Source: Citrobacter koseri ATCC BAA-895 (lineage in GTDB: Bacteria > Pseudomonadota > Gammaproteobacteria > Enterobacterales > Enterobacteriaceae). Taken from it: a stretch of DNA of 64,000 nt. The stretch is from contig NC_009792.1 of the NCBI RefSeq assembly GCF_000018045.1, positions 2,542,001-2,606,000 on the forward strand, in the 5' to 3' direction. Under the pieces are notes generated by a model. The model was given only the letters and a program-made list of their open reading frames with translations, was not told where the DNA came from and ran no database searches. Positions 46,277 to 55,279 of this stretch are shown here, one piece after another. Made by a program: the position numbers and the translations under genes. Numbering within the stretch: the stretch's first letter is position 1; each line of letters starts with the position of its first letter.

Positions 46277-47041
46277 CTATACCGCAGCTAACATTCCGCC
46301 GTCGACGAAGAGAATATGACCGTTAACAAAATTCGAGGCCGGGGCCGCAAGATAAACCGCCGCGCCAATCAACTCCTCCGGCTTTCCCCAACGCGCGGCG
46401 GGCGTACGTTGGTACAGCCAGGCGGAAAAGGCGTCGTCGTTCACCAGCGCTTCCGTCATCTCTGTGGCAAAATAGCCCGGCGCAATACCGTTAACCTGAA
46501 TATTATATTCCGCCAGTTCCACGCACATTCCTCGCGTCAACATTTTCACCGCGCCTTTTGAAGCAGCGTAGGGTGTAATTGTTTTCCGGCCTAATTCACT
46601 CTGCATGGAACAAATATTAATAATCTTCCCTTCCCGGCGCGCCATCATATATTTGGCCACCTGTTGAGAAACAAGGAAGACGGATTTCTGATTGACATCA
46701 ATAACGCGATCCCACTCTGCTTCAGGAAATTCCGTCAGGGGGTAACGACGCTGGATACCGGCATTATTGATGAGAATATCAATCGCCCCAATTTCCTGCT
46801 CAATATGCGCAATCGCTTTTTCCACCTCCGCCGCGTGAGTGACATCAAACCCATAACCCACGGCGTCATAACCCAGAGCCGTCAGTGTGCTCGCGGCCTG
46901 TTCCGCCCGCTGCTGCGTAATGTCGTTAATCACCAGGCTGGCGCCATGCTCTGCCAGTCCCCTTGCCAGCAAATTACCGATTCCCTGCGCTGACCCCGTA
47001 ATCAATGCGCGTTTACCTGCAAGACTAAAAATACTTTTCAT
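46277..47041 (-). CDS. idnO: SDR oxidoreductase, 5-keto-D-gluconate 5-reductase (IdnO) family
   Basis: 254 residues from the ATG at 47041 (preceded by AAGAGG), the length of E. coli IdnO, whose sequence it follows closely (FSLAGKRALITGSAQGIG; NNAGIQRR; ICSMQSELGR; FVNGHILFVDGG). Rossmann motif GSAQGIG, catalytic Ser in NICSMQS, Tyr/Lys in TPYAASKGA. It probably interconverts 5-ketogluconate and gluconate or a related sugar acid. First gene of the operon with the MFS and LacI-type genes; no IdnD or IdnK is present nearby. Confidence 0.9.
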   Translation of the reverse strand: MKSIFSLAGKRALITGSAQGIGNLLARGLAEHGASLVINDITQQRAEQAASTLTALGYDAVGYGFDVTHAAEVEKAIAHIEQEIGAIDILINNAGIQRRYPLTEFPEAEWDRVIDVNQKSVFLVSQQVAKYMMARREGKIINICSMQSELGRKTITPYAASKGAVKMLTRGMCVELAEYNIQVNGIAPGYFATEMTEALVNDDAFSAWLYQRTPAARWGKPEELIGAAVYLAAPASNFVNGHILFVDGGMLAAV

Positions 47042-47062
47042 CAAAAACCTCTTTTTCGATAG

Positions 47063-47092
47063 CTGTTACGCGTAACTGTATACGCGTAACAG
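47063..47092. promoter_or_regulatory. IdnR/GntR-type inverted-repeat operator
   Basis: CTGTTACGCGTA (47063-47074) and TACGCGTAACAG (47081-47092) are perfect reverse complements separated by six bases; the left half is itself a GTTACGCGTAAC palindrome. The GTTAC...GTAAC form is that of E. coli GntR/IdnR operators. It lies 22-51 bp before the idnO-like start, well placed for the LacI-type protein encoded in this operon. Confidence 0.7.
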
Positions 47093-47213
47093 TAGAAAAA
47101 AGAAGTTCTCTTACACAACTAATGGTCAATTTGTGATCTACATTGGATTTGGCAGCAAAGAAAGGATCATGTACAGAATGCTTTCTGCACATGATCACGA
47201 TTAACAGCGGATC

Positions 47214-48407
47214 TCAGGCAGCGTGACGGCGGCGCAACGCAATCGCCAGTTGCCAGATATTCACCAGCACAATGAGCGCCGTCGCGACAAATACCCAGCG
47301 AAAGCCCGCCATCGCCGATACGGACGCCCCCATCAACGGCCCGGCCACATTTCCGAGATACATAAACGACTGGTTATAACCAAAGATACGGCCGGTTATT
47401 CGATCGCTGGAATACTTCACCAATAAGGTCTGTACGGCAGGCAGCATCGCGCCATCGGCAAAACCTAACAGAAAACGCAGAACCCCCAACTGGAACGGCG
47501 TCGTCACCCACGACATGGCGAAAAACAGCACCACGGCACAGACCAGCGTCGCCATCAAAATCCTTTCCGTCCCGATCCTGTCGCCAAGTTTGCCAAGGCG
47601 GGGGGCGGAAATGAGCGCTGAAACGCCAGGCACCGACGCAATTAACCCGCTCAAAAAGGCAATGTTCGTGCTGTCCGGCAGCATGGATTTGATAAACAGC
47701 GCCAGGATGGGGCTGATCGAACCGTTACAGAGCTGTATCACCATCGTCGTGAAAAACAGGCTAATCACCAGACCCGGATAGGGCAATGAGGCAAAAACCG
47801 CTTTGCCGCTCAGTCGTTCACTCTTTTTGAGAGTCGGACGAACGCCCTCTTTAATTAAAAACAGCGTTACCAGAAAGCTCACCATCAACAGCGTGGCGGT
47901 AATAAAAAAGACCGCCCGCAGCCCGATATGATCGGCAATAACTCCGCCCATTAACGGCCCGCCGATCACCCCGCTGATCTGGGCGGTGGAAAGCGTGCTG
48001 AGCGCCCAACCGCTACGCTCTCTCGGCACCTGCGAAGCCACCAGCGCCATCGCGTTAGGAATGTACCCGGAGGTGAGCCCCATGACGCCGCGCAAAAGAA
48101 ACAGTTGCCAGACATTGGTCGCAAACGCCTGAAGTAAAATCGCGATCGCCATGCCGAGCGATGCGCGCAGTAGCATCAGTTTGCGGCCTTTACGGTCAGC
48201 CAGACTGCCCCACATGGGCGAAACAATCGCGGAGATGAGAAAGGTAATACTGAAGGTTAAGCCAGACCACATGGAGAGCGCTTCATGCGAAGTGACGCCC
48301 ATTTGCGAGATATACAGCGGTAAAAATGGCAGGATCTGACTGATCGCCAGCCCGGTAAAAAAGCAGCCGAACCAGACGGAGATAAGATTAACCTTCCAGG
48401 ATTCCAT
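47214..48407 (-). CDS. MFS drug exporter, MdtG-like
   Basis: 397 residues with 12 hydrophobic segments. It is clearly a paralogue of E. coli MdtG (YceE): shared GSLADRKGRKLMLLR, LRGVMGLTSGYIPNA, LLSAPRLGKLGDRIG-like and LRFLLGFADGAMLPAVQTLLV features (each of these at the same relative place). Likely inner-membrane efflux; substrate unknown. It stands alone between the sugar-acid operon and the extensin-like gene. Confidence 0.88.
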   Translation of the reverse strand: MESWKVNLISVWFGCFFTGLAISQILPFLPLYISQMGVTSHEALSMWSGLTFSITFLISAIVSPMWGSLADRKGRKLMLLRASLGMAIAILLQAFATNVWQLFLLRGVMGLTSGYIPNAMALVASQVPRERSGWALSTLSTAQISGVIGGPLMGGVIADHIGLRAVFFITATLLMVSFLVTLFLIKEGVRPTLKKSERLSGKAVFASLPYPGLVISLFFTTMVIQLCNGSISPILALFIKSMLPDSTNIAFLSGLIASVPGVSALISAPRLGKLGDRIGTERILMATLVCAVVLFFAMSWVTTPFQLGVLRFLLGFADGAMLPAVQTLLVKYSSDRITGRIFGYNQSFMYLGNVAGPLMGASVSAMAGFRWVFVATALIVLVNIWQLAIALRRRHAA

Positions 48408-48576
48408 AAGTGCTCATAACGATAAATAGCTGAAAACGCTCACCAGCTTAGCAAGTTGCGCCAGCAGAAGCGGTTCCAGAGATGCGGTAACCTCTATTTT
48501 GCTATTTTATCTCCCCGTTCATCAGATTTGTGAAACATGTCACATTATATACCCGCTCAGAACAGGGATTTATGCT

Positions 48577-49260
48577 TCAACGACAAAGCCCGTATCCGCG
48601 CATACCGAGATGGAAATGGTTGGCGTGCGCGGCGTTGTACTCCGGCCCCAGTCCATTGCCATAATAAGTGCAACTGGCGTTAAGCATCGCGCGCAGCCAG
48701 GGGGCGGTTTTCTCATCCTTCCATCCCCGCAGAACCGTAACTTTTCGACCGTCCGCCAGTTGAAAACCGCTGATATCCCACGCCTGCGCGCTGGCATGTT
48801 CACTGCGACGCGCATCCGCCCGGTGATAGATATTGCGACAGGCATAGCTGCCAAGGTGCTCAATACGGGTCAGTTGACTGCCCATAAACGACTGGGTTAG
48901 CGGTTTCGCCTGGCGCGCCACAAACAGCGCAGAACTCAGCGCCAGCGGGCAAGAGGCCAGGAAACTGCTGCTCAACGCCACGGAGCCAAAATGCCTGACC
49001 CGTACCACGTCTGACAGCGGACATTCGCCCGCGCTGTCGGCAACGGGTTGCGACGAGATCATTCCCTGGCGATTGGCCTGCTCAAGTAATCCCTGGCACT
49101 GTTGCGGCGTCAGACGCTGTAGTTTGAATTTGGTGAGCCAGCCCGGAGGATCGGACAGTTGCAGGGGAACAAAAGGATTGTAATGCGACGGAAGAGAGCG
49201 GTAACCCACCACCCCCACGGCCCCCAGCAGCACAATCGCAAGCCACCCCTTACCTTTCAC
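48577..49260 (-). CDS. Extensin-like family exported protein
   Basis: 227 residues with a GTG start preceded by GAGGAGGGGG. An N-terminal membrane/signal segment (WLAIVLLGAVGVVGY) is followed by an extensin-like C-terminal domain (about residues 50-227). SEHASAQAWDISGF and HANHFHLGMRGYGLC recall the zinc ligands of M15/LAS D,D-peptidases (H, D, H), so a peptidoglycan role is plausible. Six cysteines suggest periplasmic disulfides. It is divergent from ddlA, a peptidoglycan-precursor gene. Confidence 0.8.
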   Translation of the reverse strand: MKGKGWLAIVLLGAVGVVGYRSLPSHYNPFVPLQLSDPPGWLTKFKLQRLTPQQCQGLLEQANRQGMISSQPVADSAGECPLSDVVRVRHFGSVALSSSFLASCPLALSSALFVARQAKPLTQSFMGSQLTRIEHLGSYACRNIYHRADARRSEHASAQAWDISGFQLADGRKVTVLRGWKDEKTAPWLRAMLNASCTYYGNGLGPEYNAAHANHFHLGMRGYGLCR

Positions 49261-49366
49261 GCCCCCTCCTCTCTGATTCCCTTAAACATTATGGCAGAAG
49301 CCCGCGAATCCGACGTTTTGTCGTGGTAATGTATACGCTTTGCGTTCGATGGAATGGGTTTTTAAG

Positions 49367-50464
49367 ATGGCAAAATTGCGGGTAGGTATCGTATTTGGTG
49401 GTAAATCAGCGGAACATGAAGTGTCTTTGCAATCGGCAAAAAATATTGTCGATGCCATCGACAAAGCCCGCTTTGACGTTGTGCTGTTAGGCATTGATAA
49501 ACAAGGGCAATGGCATGTCAGCGATGCCGAAAACTATCTGCTGAATGCAAACGACCCCGCGCACATTGCGCTGCGCCCCTCTTCTACCAGCCTGGCGCAG
49601 GTTCCGGGCAAACACGAACACCAGTTAATTGACGCACAGAACGGCCAGCCATTGCCGACGGTGGACGTCATTTTCCCGATCGTACACGGCACGCTGGGGG
49701 AAGACGGGTCGCTGCAAGGGATGCTGCGCGTAGCGAATTTACCGTTTGTCGGCTCCGATGTGCTGGGTTCCGCCGCCTGTATGGATAAAGACGTCACCAA
49801 ACGTCTGCTGCGCGATGCCGGGCTGAACATCGCGCCGTTTATTACGCTGACTCGCGCGAATCGCGATGCGATCCGTTTTGCGGAAGTGGCGTCCCGTCTG
49901 GGTCTGCCGCTGTTTGTGAAACCCGCAAATCAGGGCTCCTCTGTGGGCGTCAGCAAAGTCACCAGCGAAGCGCAATATGAACAGGCCGTTGCGCTGGCGT
50001 TCGAATTCGATCACAAAGTGGTTGTTGAGCAAGGGATCAAAGGCCGTGAGATCGAGTGCGCCGTGCTGGGCAACGATCACCCGCAGGCCAGCACCTGCGG
50101 CGAGATCGTCCTGAACAGCGATTTTTACGCTTACGACACCAAATATATCGACGGCAACGGGGCGCAGGTCGTGGTTCCCGCCCAAATCCCGCAAGAGGTG
50201 AACGACAAGATCCGCCAGATCGCCATTCAGGCGTACCAGACGTTAGGTTGCGCGGGAATGGCGCGCGTGGACGTCTTCTTAACAGCGGAAAACGAGGTGG
50301 TGATTAACGAGATCAATACGCTGCCGGGATTCACCAACATCAGCATGTACCCGAAACTCTGGCAGGCAAGTGGCTTAGGGTATACCGATTTGATTACCCG
50401 TCTAATTGAACTGGCGCTGGAACGTCATGCGGCGGATAACGCCCTGAAAACCAGCATGTTATGA
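49367..50464 (+). CDS. ddlA: D-alanine--D-alanine ligase A
   Basis: ATP-grasp enzyme that makes the D-Ala-D-Ala dipeptide for peptidoglycan. Start placed at 49367 (MAKLRVGIVFGGKSAEHEVS), 365 residues, one more than E. coli; in-frame ATG at 49349 and TTG at 49340 are possible but add residues not in the family. Motifs: FGGKSAEHEVS, KPANQGSSVGVSK, EINTLPGFT. The gene is single and divergent from the extensin-like gene. Confidence 0.96.
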   Translation: MAKLRVGIVFGGKSAEHEVSLQSAKNIVDAIDKARFDVVLLGIDKQGQWHVSDAENYLLNANDPAHIALRPSSTSLAQVPGKHEHQLIDAQNGQPLPTVDVIFPIVHGTLGEDGSLQGMLRVANLPFVGSDVLGSAACMDKDVTKRLLRDAGLNIAPFITLTRANRDAIRFAEVASRLGLPLFVKPANQGSSVGVSKVTSEAQYEQAVALAFEFDHKVVVEQGIKGREIECAVLGNDHPQASTCGEIVLNSDFYAYDTKYIDGNGAQVVVPAQIPQEVNDKIRQIAIQAYQTLGCAGMARVDVFLTAENEVVINEINTLPGFTNISMYPKLWQASGLGYTDLITRLIELALERHAADNALKTSML

Positions 50465-50479
50465 TGACGATGCGCCATC

Positions 50480-50568
50480 TGGTGTTGATCGCCTGATGGC
50501 GCTTTGGCTTATCAGGCCTACGACGTTTTGCGCCCGTAGGCCGATGCCGCCATCCGGCACACTACCGC
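50480..50568. repeat. REP/BIME element between ddlA and yaiZ
   Basis: gcctgatggcgctttggcttatcaggc and gtaggccgatgccgccatccggcac arms, two opposing REP units between convergent genes. Confidence 0.82.
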
Positions 50569-50569
50569 A

Positions 50570-50782
50570 TTAAGCTTCTTCGGTTTTATCATCCTCACGG
50601 CGACGAATAATCAGCCCGGCAAGCCAGAAACTGAATACCCACGTCACCAGGCCTACCGCGTAGGTTTGCCATCCTTTTGCTTCAAAGCCCAACAACCCCA
50701 CCACGCCATTCAAAATAAAGATCAGCCCAATGGCGAAAGCATAATAGTGCCAGTCACGGCGAATTTTTACAGGCAGGTTCAT
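50570..50782 (-). CDS. yaiZ: Inner-membrane protein YaiZ
   Basis: Seventy-residue protein with two membrane helices (YAFAIGLIFILNGVVGLLG and TYAVGLVTWVFSFWLAGLI) and an acidic tail. Start at 50782 (MNLPVKIRRDWHYY) fits E. coli YaiZ at 70 residues. Function unknown; it lies opposite ddlA in all relatives. Confidence 0.9.
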   Translation of the reverse strand: MNLPVKIRRDWHYYAFAIGLIFILNGVVGLLGFEAKGWQTYAVGLVTWVFSFWLAGLIIRRREDDKTEEA

Positions 50783-51049
50783 GACAGCTCCGACGCTAAA
50801 ACAATAAAAAATCATCCTCGCACATTTCTGCCTGAGCGTCTGTGGCCTGTGCGGAATTTCTCAGATGTTAATCAATTTAGATTAAGGTAACAAAATTGTG
50901 ACATCAAACAAAAAATCCGCAATCCAGGAGTCATCCCTGAGTGAAATTACCATCATTCTGATATTGACAAACACGATGACCTGTCAGACTTCACGATAAG
51001 CCGCTGGCATGACGCCAGATTCGTGCAGAAGACTATCCCGGAGGTCTTT

Positions 51050-51358
51050 ATGGCTGACTTTACCCTCTCAAAATCCCTGTTTAGCGGGAAACATCGAGAT
51101 ACCTCCTCCACGCCAGGTAATATCGCCTATGCCGTGTTTGTGCTGTTTTGCTTTTGGGCAGGGGCGCAGATCCTGAACCTTCTGGTTCACGCGCCTGGCG
51201 TTTATGAACATCTGATGCAGATGCAAGAGACCGGACGCCCCCGCGTGGAAATTGGATTAGGCGTCGGCACCATTTTCGGACTGGTGCCTTTCCTGACAGG
51301 TTGCCTGATTTTTGGCGTCATTGCCGTAATTTTGCGCTGGCGTCACCGTCATCAGTAA
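51050..51358 (+). CDS. yaiY: Inner-membrane protein YaiY
   Basis: 102-residue membrane protein (MADFTLSKSLFSGKHRDTSS start), same as E. coli YaiY; start at 51050 is preceded by GGAGGT. Two membrane segments (about 30-50, 77-95) surround a short basic loop. Function unknown. The intergenic DNA before it (50783-51049) is AT-rich with no other gene. Confidence 0.9.
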   Translation: MADFTLSKSLFSGKHRDTSSTPGNIAYAVFVLFCFWAGAQILNLLVHAPGVYEHLMQMQETGRPRVEIGLGVGTIFGLVPFLTGCLIFGVIAVILRWRHRHQ

Positions 51359-51368
51359 CCCTCCCTGT

Positions 51369-51399
51369 GCCGGATGACGCCAGGTTTATCCGGCCTACA
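51369..51399. repeat. REP palindrome at the yaiY-yaiW junction
   Basis: gccggatgacgccagg and tttatccggcctaca form a REP; the yaiW stop codon (51395-51397) lies inside its right arm. Confidence 0.8.
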
Positions 51400-52489
51400 A
51401 ATTCATACAACGCGCCCGACGCTCGTCCACACGTTTAGCAAACCACGCGGTAGTGAGATTACGGGTGATCTTCGGACTTTCCAGCTGAATACCTGGCAAC
51501 ATCTCGCGCGGTAATGCCTTACCGGTTTTGGCTTCCGCCAGCTTATACACTTTCTCGTACAACGCCGTCTCCTCAAAAGCGAGGCTGTCTCCCTTTTCCA
51601 GTTGACGTCGAATCGCGCTGTCGCTCATGTCCAGTTTGCCCGCCAGCTTACGGATTGCCTGTTCCGTTTTCCCGGCCTCTTTGCTGTCATAACGAATCAA
51701 GTCGCCGTCCAGCGCCAGCTTAACGCCGCTGGCTTTACTGACCGCATTCTGAAATGCCGCATTACGACTGGCGTACCAACCGGCATTAAAATCAGCAAAA
51801 CGGAATACAGGCGCGCTGTAATTCGCCGGATAGTTCAACAGATGCCAGGTTCCAAACCACAGTCCGCCACGGCGGCTAAAGACCTCCTGGCGAACCGTCC
51901 CGTTCATGGTCCACGGATAACCTTTTGTGTGCTGTTCGGCAAAGGCGATGCTAACCTGCATCGGCCCGCCGGTATGCACCGGATTAAGCGAACCGAACAG
52001 CGTCTGCCCCATCGGCACCATATTAATAAAATCATCAAAAATCGCGCTGAGCTGTTTTTCCGTTTTCACCGCGTCCAGACGTTCGCTGTAGCTTTTTCCG
52101 TTCGGGGAGTTAATTTTCAGCGCGGTATGCACCAGAAAAACAGGGATATGCATCCGCTCAGCACGCCTGTCGATCTCCTGCCAGGCGATTTTGCTCAACC
52201 CCGGCACCACCGGGTCCGCCTGATAGTTAGACTCCTGCTGCGCCACCGCCAGCACCGAGCAGACATTCTCAACCGTTGGCGCCAGCCCCTGGCTTTCGAA
52301 GGTCTTTGCAATGTCCTGCGCCCACGCGTCCCTGTCTTTTACGCTGGCGGGCATTTTCTGGCGCACCACGCTTGCCACATCGACAGGTTTTTCCCCTTTT
52401 TTCAGCGGTTGCGAAGGCTGGCTACTACACCCTGCCAGCACCAACGCAGCCAGGAATGATAAAGGGTAAAGACGGGACGCCGCCGACAT
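51395..52489 (-). CDS. yaiW: SbmA-associated lipoprotein YaiW
   Basis: DUF1615 lipoprotein of 364 residues, as in E. coli, where it helps uptake of proline-rich antimicrobial peptides with SbmA. Signal peptide ends in lipobox LAGC (residues about 18-21). The rest is soluble periplasmic, rich in helices, and begins SSQPSQPLKKGEKPVDVAS. It starts 18 bp after sbmA, with AAAGGAAACG upstream, so the two form an operon. Confidence 0.94.
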   Translation of the reverse strand: MSAASRLYPLSFLAALVLAGCSSQPSQPLKKGEKPVDVASVVRQKMPASVKDRDAWAQDIAKTFESQGLAPTVENVCSVLAVAQQESNYQADPVVPGLSKIAWQEIDRRAERMHIPVFLVHTALKINSPNGKSYSERLDAVKTEKQLSAIFDDFINMVPMGQTLFGSLNPVHTGGPMQVSIAFAEQHTKGYPWTMNGTVRQEVFSRRGGLWFGTWHLLNYPANYSAPVFRFADFNAGWYASRNAAFQNAVSKASGVKLALDGDLIRYDSKEAGKTEQAIRKLAGKLDMSDSAIRRQLEKGDSLAFEETALYEKVYKLAEAKTGKALPREMLPGIQLESPKITRNLTTAWFAKRVDERRARCMNL

Positions 52490-52507
52490 AACGTTTCCTT
52501 TTGTTTG

Positions 52508-53728
52508 TTAGCTAAATGTATTCGTCACTTCCTGGATATCCTGCCCATCCAGTTCGCGCTCAAAGCTGCGCAGACGTTTATAGATGGACATCAGTTCCAC
52601 CAGCGTGGTCCAGGAGTTAATCAGATACTGGAAGGAACCGCGCACCTGACCAAACACGTTGGTAATCTGCGTCATCAGGCCCAGCGTAATCGTACCGGCA
52701 ACAATCGACGGAAACAGCAGGAACAGACCGAAAACGTTATCCACCTGTAGATAGAGAATGCGCGCAATGTTGAAGTACATATAGTGGAAGTAGAGGCGGA
52801 AATAGTTCTGGCGCACCGCGCTGAACAACTCACGCACGGTGGGCGGCGTAGCGCGGCTGGCGTCGTCTTCACCATAGACCAGCTCTTTACGGTAAGCGGC
52901 CTCAACCCGCTGGTTTTTAAACTCCAGCCCCGGCAGTTTGATCCCCACCACGGCCAGCAATCCTGTTCCCATCAGCGACCAGATGATAGCCGCGATAACC
53001 AGCCCATAAGGAATATGCCCGACGATCGGCAGATCCGGTACGTGCGCAGACAGCGTAACCAGTACGGGTAAAAAGGCGATCAACGTCATGATGGCATTGA
53101 TAAAGCTTACGCCCATATTCTCCAGCGTAGAGGCAAAACGCATCGTATCTTCCTGCACACGCTGCGCGGCGCCTTCAATATGGCGCAAATGCTGCCAGTG
53201 CGCCATGTAGTGCTCGTTCATCGCGGTACGCCAGCGAAACACATAATGGCTGACGAAGAAATTATTCATCACGCCAATCACTACGGCAATCAGCGCTATT
53301 CCGAGGAACACGCCGACTTCACGGTAAAACTGTTCGATAGTGACCTTATGCGGCGAGCTCAGCGCCGTCTGGATCAGGTCGTAAAACGGCGCGTACCAGG
53401 CGTTGACCGCCACGCCTACCTCCACCAAAAACCAGGTCACAAAGATGATCAACGAGGTGCCCAGAATCGACCAGTATTGCCAGCGATGCGGGCTATAAAT
53501 AAACCAGAACATCGCAAACAATCCGACGCAAAGGACGTAATACGCGTAGAAAATCAGGTAGTCCAGCGACCAGAAGCGTGCGGCACTGATGGGAACATCA
53601 CCGGAAGCGCCAGTAAGATGCGCAACCCAGGCGCCTCCGCCCGCTTGCCAGAAAATGACGGCGATAAGCGCCCAAAAAAACGCCGAGATAAAAAACGGCC
53701 CCGGCTTTGGGAAAAAAGACTTAAACAT
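52508..53728 (-). CDS. sbmA: Peptide antibiotic transporter SbmA
   Basis: Proton-driven inner-membrane importer of microcins B17/J25, bleomycin and proline-rich peptides; ABC-like membrane domain without an ATPase. 406 residues as in E. coli, MFKSFFPKPGPFFISAFFWALIAVIFW at the start (region), with about eight hydrophobic segments. GGAGAG precedes the ATG. First gene of sbmA-yaiW; divergent from ampH over a 390-bp spacer. Confidence 0.97.
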   Translation of the reverse strand: MFKSFFPKPGPFFISAFFWALIAVIFWQAGGGAWVAHLTGASGDVPISAARFWSLDYLIFYAYYVLCVGLFAMFWFIYSPHRWQYWSILGTSLIIFVTWFLVEVGVAVNAWYAPFYDLIQTALSSPHKVTIEQFYREVGVFLGIALIAVVIGVMNNFFVSHYVFRWRTAMNEHYMAHWQHLRHIEGAAQRVQEDTMRFASTLENMGVSFINAIMTLIAFLPVLVTLSAHVPDLPIVGHIPYGLVIAAIIWSLMGTGLLAVVGIKLPGLEFKNQRVEAAYRKELVYGEDDASRATPPTVRELFSAVRQNYFRLYFHYMYFNIARILYLQVDNVFGLFLLFPSIVAGTITLGLMTQITNVFGQVRGSFQYLINSWTTLVELMSIYKRLRSFERELDGQDIQEVTNTFS

Positions 53729-54121
53729 GATGCTCTCCTGCTAACTTCTTATCGTTATGACGACTGCTGTGCTTTTGCCGCAGCGCTGAGCGCGACAAGA
53801 CGGGCCTGACCCAACAAAACCGCGACGGAAACCGAGCATTGTGACCCGTATTCGCCAGCTTAGTTCGCACATCATTTTTTCAGAATTGTTTCAGCGAGTT
53901 TCGGCTCCCCTTCAACGACAACAGGAAGGCGAAACCCAAAAACCGACCAAGGTTACCACAAGCGCGGGATCACAAAAGCGGACATTCGCGATTGGGAAAA
54001 AATGCCCTGTTTACTCGTCGTTACGTTTTTCACACTATTATTGTCTTTTTAGCGCTTTGCAACGCGCCGCCAGGTAGTATAAATACGCATAGTTTTTTCA
54101 TTTAACTGATGGACACAACCG
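53729..54121. other. sbmA-ampH divergent spacer
   Basis: About 390 bp without a gene. It carries a possible sigma-E site for sbmA (minus strand GAACTA at 53861-53866, GGTCAC at 53841-53846, 14-bp spacing, weak), and TATAAAT at about 54083 upstream of ampH. Sigma-E control of sbmA is known in E. coli; this particular site is a low-confidence guess. Confidence 0.45.
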
Positions 54122-55279
54122 TTGAAACGTAGTCTGCTTTTTTCTGCCGTGCTGTGCGCGGCGTCATTGACATCTGTCCAGGCGGCACAGCCAATCACCG
54201 ATCCGGTTTTCGCTTCCGATATCGTTGATCGTTATGCCAACCATATCTTTTACGGCAGCGGCGCGACGGGAATGGCGCTGGTGGTGATTGATGGTAATCA
54301 ACGCGTGTTCCGCAGTTTCGGGGAGACTCGCCCCGGCAATAACATACATCCTCAACTGGACTCCGTTATTCGCATTGCGTCTATCACGAAACTCATGACC
54401 AGCGAGATGCTGGTCAAACTGCTCGATCAGGGGACGGTGAAATTACACGACCCGCTGAGCAAGTATGCCCCGCCTGGGGCGCGCGTACCGACCTACAACG
54501 GAACGCCTATCACCCTGGTGAATCTGGCGACCCATACCAGCGCCCTGCCGCGTGAGCAACCCGGCGGCGCGCCGCATCGCCCGGTATTTGTCTGGCCAAC
54601 CCGCGAACAGCGCTGGAGCTACCTCTCTACCGCAACGCTAAAAGCGGCTCCTGGCTCGCAGGCGTCTTATTCCAACCTTGCGTTTGACCTGTTGGCTGAC
54701 GCGCTGGCAACCGCATCCGGCAAACCCTACACGCAGTTATTTGAAGAACAGATTACGCGCCCATTGGGGATGAAAGACACAACCTTTACCCCCTCCCCCG
54801 ATCAGTGCAAGCGCCTGATGGTGGCGGAGAAAGGGGCCAGTCCCTGTAACAACACGCTGGCAGCAATTGGCAGCGGCGGCGTCTATTCCACGCCGGGAGA
54901 TATGATGCGCTGGATGCAGCAATATCTCTCATCCGACTTTTATCATCGCAGTAATCAGGCCGATCGTATGCAGACGCTGATTTATCAGCGAACTCAGCTC
55001 ACACGGGTGACAGGTATGGACGTGCCGGGCAAAGCCGATGCGCTGGGCTTAGGCTGGGTCTATATGGCGCCTAAAAACGGACGCCCGGGGATTATTCAAA
55101 AAACCGGCGGCGGCGGTGGTTTCATCACCTATATGGCGATGATTCCGCAACACAACGTTGGCGCTTTTGTGGTCGTCACTCGCTCACCGCTTACGCGATT
55201 TACTAATATGAGCGATGGCATCAACGACCTGGTAACAGAATTGAGCGGAAATAAACCGCTGATCGTGCCTGCGTCCTGA
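54122..55279 (+). CDS. ampH: D-alanyl-D-alanine-carboxypeptidase/endopeptidase AmpH
   Basis: Class C-type penicillin-binding protein with peptidoglycan hydrolase activity; 385 residues, E. coli length. A TTG start codon, conserved in E. coli as I remember it, precedes signal peptide MKRSLLFSAVLCAASLTSVQA (read as MKRSLLFSAVL then CAASLTSVQA). Active Ser87-x-x-Lys90 (SITK), YSN and KTGGGGGF motifs are intact. Divergent from sbmA; its stop is directly adjacent to the iprA stop region. Confidence 0.95.
   Translation: MKRSLLFSAVLCAASLTSVQAAQPITDPVFASDIVDRYANHIFYGSGATGMALVVIDGNQRVFRSFGETRPGNNIHPQLDSVIRIASITKLMTSEMLVKLLDQGTVKLHDPLSKYAPPGARVPTYNGTPITLVNLATHTSALPREQPGGAPHRPVFVWPTREQRWSYLSTATLKAAPGSQASYSNLAFDLLADALATASGKPYTQLFEEQITRPLGMKDTTFTPSPDQCKRLMVAEKGASPCNNTLAAIGSGGVYSTPGDMMRWMQQYLSSDFYHRSNQADRMQTLIYQRTQLTRVTGMDVPGKADALGLGWVYMAPKNGRPGIIQKTGGGGGFITYMAMIPQHNVGAFVVVTRSPLTRFTNMSDGINDLVTELSGNKPLIVPAS

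Noticed and set aside
47076..47092. LexA box (CTGT...ACAG) before the idnO-like gene
   Set aside because: CTGT and ACAG are nine bases apart instead of eight, and the sequence is explained by the GTTACGCGTAAC operator.
53841..53866. Sigma-E promoter as a firm call for sbmA
   Set aside because: GAACTA and GGTCAC have only 14 bp between them, and the minus-10 match is partial; kept only as a remark under the spacer.
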